Of a DNA stretch of 64,000 nucleotides, positions 35,037-43,656 are shown in pieces. Source of the DNA: Haladaptatus litoreus (GTDB lineage Archaea; Halobacteriota; Halobacteria; Halobacteriales; Haladaptataceae); assembly GCF_900156425.1 (NCBI RefSeq), contig NZ_FTNO01000001.1, positions 682,001 to 746,000 on the forward strand. The letters are read 5' to 3'. The notes beneath the pieces are model-generated. The model saw only the letters and a program-made list of their open reading frames with translations, made no database searches and had not been told where the DNA came from. A program made the position numbers and the translations under genes. How positions within the stretch are numbered: the stretch's first letter is position 1; each line of letters begins with the position of its first letter.

Positions 35037-36552
35037 GAAACCGGCGGTCGTCACCTCGTGGTCTGCGTACCGCGAGGTGGCTCGCGACGCACCGCGCGGC
35101 GCGAGAATCCCCGTCGAAGTTCGAATCGACGTGGACGACCCGTTTCTCGCCTATCGACGCGCACGAGACGGTTCCGGCGGCTTTTATTTGGCAACGACGG
35201 GTGGACAGTCGGGGTGGGGCTATTTCGGCGTCGAACCGACAGCGCGACTGCAGGCGCGACAGGGTGCGAACTCGCTGTTCGGCGGAGCAAGCGGTGAGTC
35301 CGCTAACGAGTCGGGAACGAGCCTCGCCGCGCTTTCGGGCGTACTGGACGACGAACAACTGATTCGCGGGGACTGTAGCGTTCCGTATCCCTGCGGCCTG
35401 TTCGGCTGGCTTTCCTACGACCTCGTGCGCGAGTTGGAGACACTTCCGGGGTTGGCGACGGACGACCGAACCCTGCCGCAACTCCAGTTCGGACTGTACG
35501 ACTGCGTTGCGTCGTGGGAAACGCACGGTGAAGCGGTCGAGACGCCGGAAACGACCCTCCGAGTGACGGCCTGTCCGCGACTCGGCGACCCCGATAATCC
35601 AGACGCGACCTACGAAAAAGCTCAGGAAATGGCGTGTGTCCTCGCCCAATCTGCAATCGTCGGCGACGAAGCGGTCGGCGACCCGCCCACCGACGAACAG
35701 GGGCCGTTCGTCAGCAGTTGCGGCGAGGAGGCGTTCGCGGAGCGCGTGCAGGCCGTCAAGCGGTACATCCGCGACGGCGAGACGTTTCAGGCGAACGTCT
35801 CCCAGCGACTCGAAGCGCCCGCGAGTGTGCATCCCGTCGAAGCCTTCGACGCGCTTCGGCGCGTGAATCCCGCGCCGTACTCCGCGCTCATCGAATTTCC
35901 GGGCGTCGATTTGGTCAGTGCCAGTCCGGAACTCCTGCTCTCAGTCGAGGGCGAACGAATCGTCACGGAACCCATCGCGGGAACTCGAACGCGGGGGGAA
36001 ACTGCGGCGGCGGACGCGGAACTCGAAGCCGACCTGCTCGGTGACGAAAAGGAGCGCGCCGAACACGCGATGCTCGTGGATTTGGAGCGCAACGACTGCG
36101 GGAAAATCGCCGAGTACGGAACTGTCGAGGTGACGGATTACCGCCGGGTGGACAGATATTCCGAGGTGATGCACCTCGTTTCGGAGGTCGCCGGACGGCG
36201 GCGTTCCGGAGTTGGATTGACCGATGCAATCGCGGCGCTGTTCCCCGGCGGGACGATTACCGGCGCGCCGAAACCCCGAACGATGGAAATCATCGACGAA
36301 CTGGAATCGACGCGTCGCGGGCCGTACACCGGAAGTATCGGCATGCTCGGCTTCGACGACCGGGCAACTCTGAACATCGTCATCCGGACGCTGGTTCGCC
36401 ATCGAGATGAGTACCACCTGCGCGTCGGGGCCGGAATCGTCCACGACTCCGTGCCGGAACTGGAGTACGAAGAGACGCTGGCCAAAGGAAAGGCGCTCGT
36501 GAAGGCGATTGACGAAGCCTTGGAGCGCGAGGATGGGTTTTCGGTGGAATGA
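35020..36552 (+). CDS. pabB: Aminodeoxychorismate/anthranilate synthase component I
   Basis: 510 aa chorismate-binding enzyme. Motifs: FQANVSQRL, FPGVDLVSASPELLL, EPIAGTRTRGE, EHAMLVDLERND and the ending GAGIVHDSVPELEYEET. Located with a glutaminase and an ADC-lyase-like gene, so PabB (4-amino-4-deoxychorismate for folate) is favoured. However, the motif reads PIAGT; PabB enzymes usually carry PIKGT with a catalytic Lys, and TrpE carries PIAGT. TrpE-like activity is therefore possible. The TTG/ATG choice of start is uncertain; the first ~15 residues may be shorter in reality. Confidence 0.8.
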   Translation: MQNRCEKPAVVTSWSAYREVARDAPRGARIPVEVRIDVDDPFLAYRRARDGSGGFYLATTGGQSGWGYFGVEPTARLQARQGANSLFGGASGESANESGTSLAALSGVLDDEQLIRGDCSVPYPCGLFGWLSYDLVRELETLPGLATDDRTLPQLQFGLYDCVASWETHGEAVETPETTLRVTACPRLGDPDNPDATYEKAQEMACVLAQSAIVGDEAVGDPPTDEQGPFVSSCGEEAFAERVQAVKRYIRDGETFQANVSQRLEAPASVHPVEAFDALRRVNPAPYSALIEFPGVDLVSASPELLLSVEGERIVTEPIAGTRTRGETAAADAELEADLLGDEKERAEHAMLVDLERNDCGKIAEYGTVEVTDYRRVDRYSEVMHLVSEVAGRRRSGVGLTDAIAALFPGGTITGAPKPRTMEIIDELESTRRGPYTGSIGMLGFDDRATLNIVIRTLVRHRDEYHLRVGAGIVHDSVPELEYEETLAKGKALVKAIDEALEREDGFSVE

Positions 36553-36642
36553 CGGGTTTGAGAAAGTGGTATTGTGAATCAGGGGCGGTATTTCAGAGAG
36601 TGTTGCTCCAGCATAGAATCTGAACCGACCTCTTTCTCGGTG

Positions 36643-37046
36643 TTGCTAGCTACTGCCGGCTCCCATGAAACAGCAACCGCACCACAGCCTCCCCAACCGA
36701 CTCCTTCGTTCCTATCGTCGCTCAGTCCTCCACCGGAAGACGTTCCTGCTCAGTCGCTTCGCTCCCTGAACGGGCCTGCGACTCCCGAGCCGTCGCTCAC
36801 TTCGTTCACGACGACCTCGCGCGGGCGAACCGGAGGGTTCGCCTTCGCGCGCCGCGTGGTCTCTTTGTTTTTCTGAAACTTCACCAACTCCATGGCGCGT
36901 GCGTCAGCAAGCCCGAGGCGTTTACCGCCGAGGGTCTGCTGGGTTCGCGCGAGGGATGACCAGAACGAACGCAGTGAGTGGCGGGAATCGGTTGGGGAGG
37001 TGTGTGGCCGTCGCGGTGGCGGTCTGATTGGAGTCGTGACTTGCTC
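36643..37046. repeat. Dispersed repeat family A, full copy inside the pab cluster
   Basis: The gap 36553-37207 holds no gene. Left arm 36643-36735 (GCAACCGCACCACAGCCTCC, CCAACCGACTCCTTCGTTC) and right arm 36940-37046 (GGGAATCGGTTGGGGAGG, GGTCTGATTGGAGTCGTGA) are inverted repeats. The core CCATGGCGCGTGCGTCAGC and GCGAGGGATGAC matches the other copies. It separates pabB from pabA, which normally adjoin, so it probably inserted there. Confidence 0.6.
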
Positions 37047-37207
37047 GCACTATCTGATCTGAGAAAATTTCGATTACTACTTTTCATCCCCCTCGTAGTG
37101 CGTCTGTTTGCCCCTCTCAAATCTCAAAATCCAATCGAACCAACAAGGTTTAGCGGAAACCCGCGAAACTCACGACCAAGACGCGAAACCCACACAAACC
37201 CTCGAAA

Positions 37208-37789
37208 ATGATTCTCGTCATCGACAACTACGACTCGTTCGTCTACAACCTCGTCCAGTACGTGGGCGAGTTCGCCGACGAGGTGGTCGTCCGGCGAAAC
37301 GACGCCATCGACATCGCGGGCATCCGCGAACTCGACCCGGACGGCATCGTCGTTTCGCCCGGTCCCGGAACGCCGGACGACGCAGGGGTTTCGGTTCCCA
37401 TCTTCACGGAGACGACCTATCCCGCGCTCGGGGTCTGTCTGGGCCATCAGGCGCTCTGTGCTGCCAACGGCGCGCCCGTGGTTCACGCTCCGGAGGTCGT
37501 CCACGGTAAGCCCTCGACCGTGGCCCACGACGGAAACGGAATTTTCGCCGGACTCCCCGAAACGTTCGAAGTCGGGCGCTATCACTCGTTGGCGGTCGAA
37601 CGCGGCGACCTGCCGGAGGTGCTGGTCGAAATCGCCCAGACCGCGGACGACCGTCGAACCGTGATGGGGGTTCGACACGCAGAATTACCGCACATCGGCG
37701 TGCAGTTCCATCCCGAGAGCATCCTCACGGACGAGGGAAAACGGATGATTCGGAACTTCTGCGAATCGTGCGATGCTGTGAAGCGATAA
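37208..37789 (+). CDS. pabA: Aminodeoxychorismate/anthranilate synthase glutaminase
   Basis: 193 aa class I glutamine amidotransferase supplying ammonia to component I. N-terminus MILVIDNYDSFVYNLVQYVG is typical. The nucleophile is the Cys of GVCLGHQAL, the oxyanion region is SPGPGTP and the His-Glu pair lies in QFHPESILT. Standard length. Together with pabB and the class IV aminotransferase it forms the pABA (or anthranilate) branch from chorismate. Confidence 0.9.
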   Translation: MILVIDNYDSFVYNLVQYVGEFADEVVVRRNDAIDIAGIRELDPDGIVVSPGPGTPDDAGVSVPIFTETTYPALGVCLGHQALCAANGAPVVHAPEVVHGKPSTVAHDGNGIFAGLPETFEVGRYHSLAVERGDLPEVLVEIAQTADDRRTVMGVRHAELPHIGVQFHPESILTDEGKRMIRNFCESCDAVKR

Positions 37790-37798
37790 ACCAAAACC

Positions 37799-38650
37799 AT
37801 GCAGTACCACGTGAACGGAAATCTCGTCCCCGCGGAGGAAGCGACGGTCAGCGTCCGCGATAGGGGATTCATGTACGGCGACGCCGGATTCGAAACCCTG
37901 CGCGCCTACGGCGGCACGATGTTCGAGTGGGAGGCCCACGCAAATCGCCTCCGGAGAACCTGTGATGTGCTCTCCATCGACCACGGAATCGGCGACGGAG
38001 AGCTTCGAAAGCGAATCCACGAGACGTTGGAAGCAAACGACCTGCGGGACGCATACGTCAAATGTTCGATTACGCGTGGTGTTCAAGCCGGGAAATTGAC
38101 GCCCGGCCCGGCGGACAATCCGACAGTCGTCGTCATCGTTTCCGAACTTCCGCGTGGGGGGAAACGCGGAACCTCCGTCTGGGATGCCCCGGCCACCGCC
38201 GAAATCGTGAAAACTCGGCGGGTTCCCGACCACGCGCTTCCGGCGCACGCGAAAACGCACAACTACCTGAACGGGACTCTGGCCCGCCTCGAAACCGAGG
38301 CTGACGAGGCGCTCATGCTCGATTTGGATGGGAACCTCACGGAGGGCGCGACGAGCAACCTGTTTTTCGTCCGTAAGGGCGTGCTCCACACGCCCTCGCT
38401 TTCCGGGGCGATTCTGCCCGGAATCACCCGCACGGTCGTCCTCGAACTGGCCGACGAGTTGGGGATTCCAACTCGAACCGGTTGCTATCGCCCGGTCGAC
38501 CTCCGGCGCGCGGACGAGGCGTTTCTGACGAACACGACGTGGGAAGTTCGCCCGGTCGGTTCTCTCGGTGATACCGAATTGGAGATCGGTTCCGTTACCC
38601 GCGAACTCGCGACGGCCTTCGACGCGCTGGTGGAATCACGCCACTACTGA
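37799..38650 (+). CDS. pabC: Class IV aminotransferase (ADC lyase-like)
   Basis: 283 aa PLP enzyme of fold type IV. Sequence landmarks: SVRDRGFMYGDAGFETLRAY, the PLP lysine in AHAKTHNYLNGTLAR, ALMLDLDGNLTEGATSNLFF and GAILPGITR. Fold IV members include ADC lyase (PabC), branched-chain and D-amino acid transaminases. Position nine bp after pabA argues for PabC, forming p-aminobenzoate and pyruvate. Transaminase activity cannot be excluded. Confidence 0.8.
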   Translation: MQYHVNGNLVPAEEATVSVRDRGFMYGDAGFETLRAYGGTMFEWEAHANRLRRTCDVLSIDHGIGDGELRKRIHETLEANDLRDAYVKCSITRGVQAGKLTPGPADNPTVVVIVSELPRGGKRGTSVWDAPATAEIVKTRRVPDHALPAHAKTHNYLNGTLARLETEADEALMLDLDGNLTEGATSNLFFVRKGVLHTPSLSGAILPGITRTVVLELADELGIPTRTGCYRPVDLRRADEAFLTNTTWEVRPVGSLGDTELEIGSVTRELATAFDALVESRHY

Positions 38651-38700
38651 TGCACTCCCATTGAAAAGCCTCAAGCGTCTTCGCAAGCAACTCCCCGGCG

Positions 38701-39111
38701 ATGGACGAGAACAGCCGCATCGCTGCGCTTTCGGAACTCCCCGACGACAGCACCTTCCTGTTCACGATTCGGGACGGCTTCGACGAGGAGGAAGCCGTGT
38801 TGGTCACGCAGGACGAGGACGTGCTCGCGTGGAAAAACTACTGCCAGCACTGGACGGACGTGCGTCTCGACAAGGGTAACGGGGCGACCATGCGCGACGG
38901 TGAACTCGTCTGCGGCAAACACGGCGCGCTGTTCGAAGCCGATTCCGGCGTCTGTTCTTACGGCCCGTGTGAAGACGCCGTCCTCGATTCGGTTGACGTG
39001 ACCGTCGAAGATGGTGCAGTGTATCTGACCGACCCGGACTACGAGTTCGTTCAACAGGGGTCTTCTATCGAGTACGATTTGTCTTCGAATCGCTCGCTTG
39101 GATTTGAGTAA
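38701..39111 (+). CDS. Rieske [2Fe-2S] protein
   Basis: 136 aa. The Rieske motifs are YCQHW (Cys-x-His) and LVCGKHGALF (Cys-x-x-His), 20 residues apart; together they bind a 2Fe-2S cluster. No membrane anchor, so soluble, like dioxygenase-type ferredoxins. The C-terminal tail (YEFVQQGSSIEYDLSSNRS) is extra. It may provide electrons to an oxygenase; no oxygenase gene is adjacent. Confidence 0.85.
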   Translation: MDENSRIAALSELPDDSTFLFTIRDGFDEEEAVLVTQDEDVLAWKNYCQHWTDVRLDKGNGATMRDGELVCGKHGALFEADSGVCSYGPCEDAVLDSVDVTVEDGAVYLTDPDYEFVQQGSSIEYDLSSNRSLGFE

Positions 39112-39186
39112 TGGGCATTCGAGTTGTATTTCGGTTGCTATTCGATTGTTTGCTTTTGATTTTTACTGTGCCAGTTGGTTGTTTTC

Positions 39187-39240
39187 GATAGCAAATCACG
39201 ACTTCAATCAGACCGTCACCGCACCGCGCTCGCGGCTTCA
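39187..39240. repeat. Dispersed repeat family A, left-end fragment
   Basis: ATAGCAAATCACGACTTCAA and ACCGTCACCGCACCGC match the family terminus; the rest of the element is missing. Confidence 0.5.
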
Positions 39241-39290
39241 CCGTCGTCTCGCTGCACTACCGTCGTCTCGCTGCACTACCGTCGTCTCGC
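39241..39290. repeat. 19-bp tandem repeat, 2.6 copies
   Basis: CCGTCGTCTCGCTGCACTA occurs at 39241-39259 and 39260-39278, followed by a partial copy CCGTCGTCTCGC at 39279-39290. Directly abuts a family A fragment. Confidence 0.85.
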
Positions 39291-39406
39291 CGCTCGACTG
39301 TCCGCGGAACGCAGTTCCGTGCTACTCGCAGTCGAGATTTCTTCGACACACTCTCTTCCATCCAAACACCGATACACCGAAGTACCGGGCGAACCGACGC
39401 AAAGGC

Positions 39407-39553
39407 ATGAGTGGTCACGAATACGAACCCGGAGAAATAGAGCGAGTAACGTCCCCGATGCAGGAGTTCTCGATGAGCCAAGTGACGACCGGTATGCTCG
39501 TCACCGTCATCGGACTCGCAGTCGTGTTCGGCATTCCGCTACTGCTCGCATAA
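39407..39553 (+). CDS. Small membrane protein (DUF7550-like)
   Basis: 48 aa from ATG 39407 (MSGHEYEPGEIERVTSPMQE). The charged N-terminus contains the TSPMQEFSMSQVTTG segment that I remember as conserved in a haloarchaeal micro-protein family (DUF7550), followed by one membrane helix (MLVTVIGLAVVFGIPLLLA). The long frame from 39098 runs through the repeat and is rejected. Converges on purL. Confidence 0.7.
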   Translation: MSGHEYEPGEIERVTSPMQEFSMSQVTTGMLVTVIGLAVVFGIPLLLA

Positions 39554-39599
39554 AAAGCCGATACCACACTTCTCGCTCTCTCACTACCGACGAGCGCAC

Positions 39600-41711
39600 T
39601 TAGTCCAGTTCCCGAGCGAGCACATCGCGTAGTTCCGCAATCTCTTCTGCCGACCAACGAAGTGTTTCGTCGCCAACTTCGATTTCCAGCGCGCCCGACT
39701 CGTCCGCGGTTCCGAGTTCGGTGACGGGTGCAATTTTCTCAAATGCTTCTTCCACAGCATCGGGCGTCGTCGTCTCGACGACCGCACGACCCGGCAGTTC
39801 GCTGAACAGCGATTCTGCGGAGTCGGGAAGGGAAACAGATGCACCAGCATCCGCCGAAACCATCTCGGCCAGCGTCACCGCTAGACCGCCGTCGCTCACG
39901 TCATGCACTGCGAGCGTTCCATCCTGTGTAGCGACCGAAACGAGAGCAGAAACGACCTCCGATGCGTTTTCAGGCAGGTCGGGGAATCGGTCGCTTCCAC
40001 CCATCTGTGCGAGATATTCAGACCCGCCGAGTGCGCCGGAGGATTCGCCGACTAGCAGAAGGGTACCTTGGCCTGAAAACTGAGCTGGCGGGGCGTCGTA
40101 CTCCGCAGTCGTCCCGGTCATCGCCAGCGTCGGCGTTGGCGGAATCGGGCCGCTCGGCGAGTCGTTGTACAGCGAGACGTTCCCGCCGACGACCGGAACG
40201 TCGAGTTCACTACACATGTCCGCGAGGCCGTTCACGATTCCGGAAAACCCACCGTACACGTCCGGTTTTTCGGGATTGCCACCGTTCAGACAGTCCACTG
40301 CGGCGAGCGGTTCCGCGCCCTTCACCGCCAGATTCGTCGCGTTTTCCAGTGCGACTGCGCGGGCACCGTCGTAGGGGGAAACAGTCGTCCAGTGCGGATT
40401 CGCGCCCGAGGTGAACGCCAATCCGAGTTCGGCGCGTCGAATCGCCATCATTGCCGAGTCGTCGCCCGGCGGGGTCGCGGTGCGGGTCTGGACTTCGTGG
40501 TCGTACTGCCGGTAGACCCACTGTTTGCTCGCGCAGTTCGGGGAGCCGACGACTGCTTCGAACGCATCCCCGAGGTCGAATTTCGGCAGGTCGGTTTCGG
40601 GTTGCGTCGGTTCCTCCGCGGGCAGGTCGTTCATCGGCGCACCGTCGCCGATGAACTCGGCGGATACGTCCACCACCGTCTCGCCCTCGAATGTGCAGAC
40701 GTAGTTCCCGTCGGTCACGTCGCCGATGACGGAACAGCCGAGGTCGTACTTCTCGGCGATGTCGGCTACTGCATCGACGTTTTCGGGCCGAACTTCGTAG
40801 CACATGCGCTCTTGCGATTCAGCAAGGAGAATTTCGAGCGCGTTCATGTTCGGTTCGCGCTGATGGACGCGGTCGAGTTCGATGTCCGCGCCGAGGCCGC
40901 CCTTGGCCACCAGTTCGCTGGAGGCACCGCCGAGTCCCGCCGCGCCGAGGTCGCGGGCCGATTCCACGAGGTCGTCGTCCACGAGTTCCTCGTTGGCCTC
41001 GATGAGCAGTTTCTCGGTGTAGGGGTCGCCGACCTGCACCGCCGGGCGGTCTTCCGTTTCCGCATCCTCTGCGAGGTCTTCGCTGGCGAAACTCGCGCCG
41101 CCGAGGCCGTCCCGACCGGTTCCGTTCCCGACGAGGACGAGTTTGTTCCCCGGTTCTTGTGCGTTCGCCGTGACGAGTCGGTCGGCGGAAAGCAGGCCGA
41201 CGCAGGCCACGTTGACCAACGGATTGCCCTCGTAGTCGGGGTGGAACTGCGTGCTTCCGGCGACGGTCGGCACGCCGATGGAGTTGCCGTAGTCCGCGAT
41301 TCCTTCCACGACGCCCTCCAGCAGGTAGCGAGAGTGTTCGCGGTCGAATCCGCCGAAGTAGAGGCTGTCCGCGAGCGCGATGGGGTAGGCCCCCATCGAG
41401 AGCGTGTCGCGGACGATGCCGCCGACGCCAGTCGCCGCGCCGTCGTAGGGGTCTACGTAGGACGGGTGGTTGTGGCTCTCGATACCCATCGTGATGTAGG
41501 TATCATCGTTCAGGGCGACGACGGCGGCGTCGTCGCCGGGGCCGATGACGACGTCCTCGCTTTCGGAATCGAACGCCGATAACAGCGGGCGCGACGAGCG
41601 ATACGCGCAGTGTTCGCTCCAGAGGTTCTCGAACAGCGTTTCCTCGGCGGGAGTCGGGTCGCGGCCCAGTTCGGCGACGACCAACTCGCGGTCGGACTCG
41701 GAGAGACTCAT
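39600..41711 (-). CDS. purL: Phosphoribosylformylglycinamidine synthase subunit PurL
   Basis: 703 aa, the small-type PurL that acts with PurQ and PurS in purine synthesis (FGAR to FGAM). Motifs: [14 protein letters not shown] near the N-terminus, [30 protein letters not shown] and [10 protein letters not shown]. No glutaminase domain, as expected. A TATA-like ATTAAT about 25 nt upstream of ATG 41711 fits a leaderless start. Monocistronic here. Confidence 0.95.
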   Translation of the reverse strand: MSLSESDRELVVAELGRDPTPAEETLFENLWSEHCAYRSSRPLLSAFDSESEDVVIGPGDDAAVVALNDDTYITMGIESHNHPSYVDPYDGAATGVGGIVRDTLSMGAYPIALADSLYFGGFDREHSRYLLEGVVEGIADYGNSIGVPTVAGSTQFHPDYEGNPLVNVACVGLLSADRLVTANAQEPGNKLVLVGNGTGRDGLGGASFASEDLAEDAETEDRPAVQVGDPYTEKLLIEANEELVDDDLVESARDLGAAGLGGASSELVAKGGLGADIELDRVHQREPNMNALEILLAESQERMCYEVRPENVDAVADIAEKYDLGCSVIGDVTDGNYVCTFEGETVVDVSAEFIGDGAPMNDLPAEEPTQPETDLPKFDLGDAFEAVVGSPNCASKQWVYRQYDHEVQTRTATPPGDDSAMMAIRRAELGLAFTSGANPHWTTVSPYDGARAVALENATNLAVKGAEPLAAVDCLNGGNPEKPDVYGGFSGIVNGLADMCSELDVPVVGGNVSLYNDSPSGPIPPTPTLAMTGTTAEYDAPPAQFSGQGTLLLVGESSGALGGSEYLAQMGGSDRFPDLPENASEVVSALVSVATQDGTLAVHDVSDGGLAVTLAEMVSADAGASVSLPDSAESLFSELPGRAVVETTTPDAVEEAFEKIAPVTELGTADESGALEIEVGDETLRWSAEEIAELRDVLARELD

Positions 41712-42715
41712 TCACTGTTCTGTAGATATAGGGCGGATTAATGCCTTTCCATATGCACGAACTTGGATGTTATTGTGTAACCGATATAAGCTACCCGTAC
41801 AATACGGGAGTTCGATACCAATATCGCTGAATAGTCAATAGAACCCATCTACATAGAGTCTTCTCGAAAAGGACGTGGGGAGTCAGCCATGATTTTCCAC
41901 GTCCGCATTGCGGGGAACCGTGTCGAGGGTTGTTCTCCACAGAACCTCGACAGTGATTATATCATTGCCAAATTCGTGTAAATATAGTGGTTGCGTAAGC
42001 AAGCAACCTGCCACTCACAACTGATGTTTCACTTTCGCCACAACAAGGTCGTGTTTGTAAACCGGTTAACTGAGCATGCTACTATACACCAAATGGAGCA
42101 CTGATATTGATCCTTTCATAGTCCAGCAATGAATGTATACAACACATTCACGAGGATACAATGGCCAAAACGAAGCGTGGATGGGTAGGGGTTTCGTACG
42201 TTAATTCCACGCAGTCGGGATATTTCGGTTATGACAATCCAGCAACAACCCGACAACAAACAACATACGACTGAATATGATTAACAGTTTCGGCCGAGTG
42301 TCTGCAATATGTATAAGCAGACGTTACGTATCGTAGTTCACGATGCGCTGTTAAACGAGGATGGAAATTCTAATTGTATATGCTGTTAATCTATCTTCTC
42401 CCATTCTGTTCCACGACATCGACACGCCAGAACTACGTGTAAATATGTACCACTCCCAACAGCGTTCAGTCAGGATGGCAGAGTAAATCGTTCGGCGAAA
42501 TCTACCCAAATCCACTTCGTCAGTTGTGCGCCACAGAGTGATACCATTGGCAGGAGGTCGGAAGCGTTTTCTCAACTTTTTCCGAGCATCCGAACCCACG
42601 TAACTTAATTCATAAATTCGAACAGTCACAATCAAGTACAGTTCCAGAAAGCATTTACCGAACTCCGGCCACTCATGTACCTGACGACACCACCCGACAA
42701 AATCCCTACAAAACA
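41712..42715. other. AT-rich, gene-poor island
   Basis: About 1 kb without a supportable gene. Base composition from 41940 to 42350 is visibly richer in A/T than the rest of the window, and the only long frame (42351-42716, minus) has non-haloarchaeal composition with many Trp, Tyr and Cys. This looks like decayed foreign DNA, but no transposase or terminal repeat is recognised. Hairpins at the left edge are listed separately; another small one is GGTTGC/GCAACC at 41989-42008. Confidence 0.5.
41871..41951. other. Two adjacent hairpins, possible structured RNA
   Basis: Hairpin 1 has arms GGACGTGG (41871-41878) and CCACGTCC (41897-41904). Hairpin 2 has arms GTCGAGG (41922-41928) and CCTCGAC (41945-41951), with an inner TTCT/AGAA pair closing a CCAC loop. 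They lie between purL and the AT-rich island. A small RNA is possible; no tRNA or known riboswitch pattern was found. Confidence 0.35.
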
Positions 42716-42877
42716 ATGAGCCTCCATCACCACCCTCTCGAACAAATTGTCCTGAAGACAGTCACGTTTACACTCACGCCGTTCGTCGTCGCCTTCGTCG
42801 GATTGGCTCTACTCGTCAAAGGCCGTCCGCGGCACGCCTACAGTTGGCTCACGAGCGAATGGCGCGAACCGCTGTAG
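42716..42877 (+). CDS. Small single-helix membrane protein
   Basis: 53 aa from ATG 42716. A His-rich start (MSLHHHPLEQIVLKTVTFTL) leads into one membrane helix (about 14-34) and a conserved-looking tail GRPRHAYSWLTSEWREPL. Codon use is ordinary for this chromosome, in contrast with the preceding AT-rich DNA. I do not recognise the family. It precedes the PHP gene by 92 bp on the same strand. Confidence 0.5.
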   Translation: MSLHHHPLEQIVLKTVTFTLTPFVVAFVGLALLVKGRPRHAYSWLTSEWREPL

Positions 42878-42969
42878 TTTCGGGGAGTGATTTTCAGTTC
42901 GATTGATGACGGTTATTTCCACGAACGCGTACCGAGTTGCTTTTGCCATCCCCCTCCCAACCTCCGGCC

Positions 42970-43656
42970 GTGCTTTCGGTCGAGTTGCATTGTCATTCCG
43001 CGCTCTCTCACGATGGTCGTGACCCGGTGGAACTGCTCTTGGAGCAGGCGAAGGCTGTCGGCCTCGACGCCCTCGCCGTCACCGACCACGACGAAATCGA
43101 TGCCAGTCTCGAAGCCGCAGAACTCGCCCCCGAATACGGATTGGTGGGCATTCCCGGCATGGAAATCACCTCGCGTGCCGGGCACGTCCTCGGGTTGGGT
43201 ATCGAAGAACAGGTACCGCCCGGACTGCCGTTCGGCGAAACGCTCGACCGAATCCGAGAACAGGGCGGCGTCGCAATCGTTCCGCACCCCTTCCAGAAAT
43301 CACGGAGCGGCGTCGCCGTGAACGTCACCCGAAAACAACTCGCGCAGGCGGACGCCATCGAGGTGTACAATTCGCGCCTGTTGACTGGACGGGGCAACCG
43401 CCGCGCGAAGGATTTTGCTCGAGAGGAGGGCGTTCCGATGACGGCGGGAAGCGACGCCCACATCAGCGAGATGGTCGGCCAAGCCGTGACGAACATCGAC
43501 GTAACCACCCGCGACAGCAGGGCGATTTTAGGTGCTATAGTCGACGGCCGAACCGAGGTACAGGGCAAACGGACACCGTGGCGAATCAGCTTTCGGCAGG
43601 CCGCGGGCGGCGCGAAACGCCGCGTCGTCAGCCGCGTCGGCCAATATTTCGGATGA
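42970..43656 (+). CDS. PHP-domain metallophosphoesterase
   Basis: 228 aa from GTG 42970 (MLSVELHCHSALSHDGRDPV). The earlier ATG at 42937 would add a short Pro/Ser leader. Metal ligands are visible: HCHS..SHD, VTDHDEID, GIPGMEIT, VPHPF and GSDAH, as in PHP enzymes such as nucleoside bisphosphate phosphatases, RNase AM-type exonucleases and TrpH. Stop and next start overlap as ATGA, so it is co-translated with the asparagine-synthase-like protein. Confidence 0.85.
   Translation: MLSVELHCHSALSHDGRDPVELLLEQAKAVGLDALAVTDHDEIDASLEAAELAPEYGLVGIPGMEITSRAGHVLGLGIEEQVPPGLPFGETLDRIREQGGVAIVPHPFQKSRSGVAVNVTRKQLAQADAIEVYNSRLLTGRGNRRAKDFAREEGVPMTAGSDAHISEMVGQAVTNIDVTTRDSRAILGAIVDGRTEVQGKRTPWRISFRQAAGGAKRRVVSRVGQYFG

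Noticed and set aside
39241..39290. Possible CRISPR array
   Set aside because: Units are directly joined with no spacers and only 2.6 copies.
41871..41951. tRNA gene
   Set aside because: The hairpins do not form a cloverleaf and there is no T-loop or anticodon arm pattern.
42351..42716. 121-residue minus-strand frame in the AT-rich island
   Set aside because: Composition rich in Trp/Tyr/Cys, unlike haloarchaeal protein, and no family recognised.
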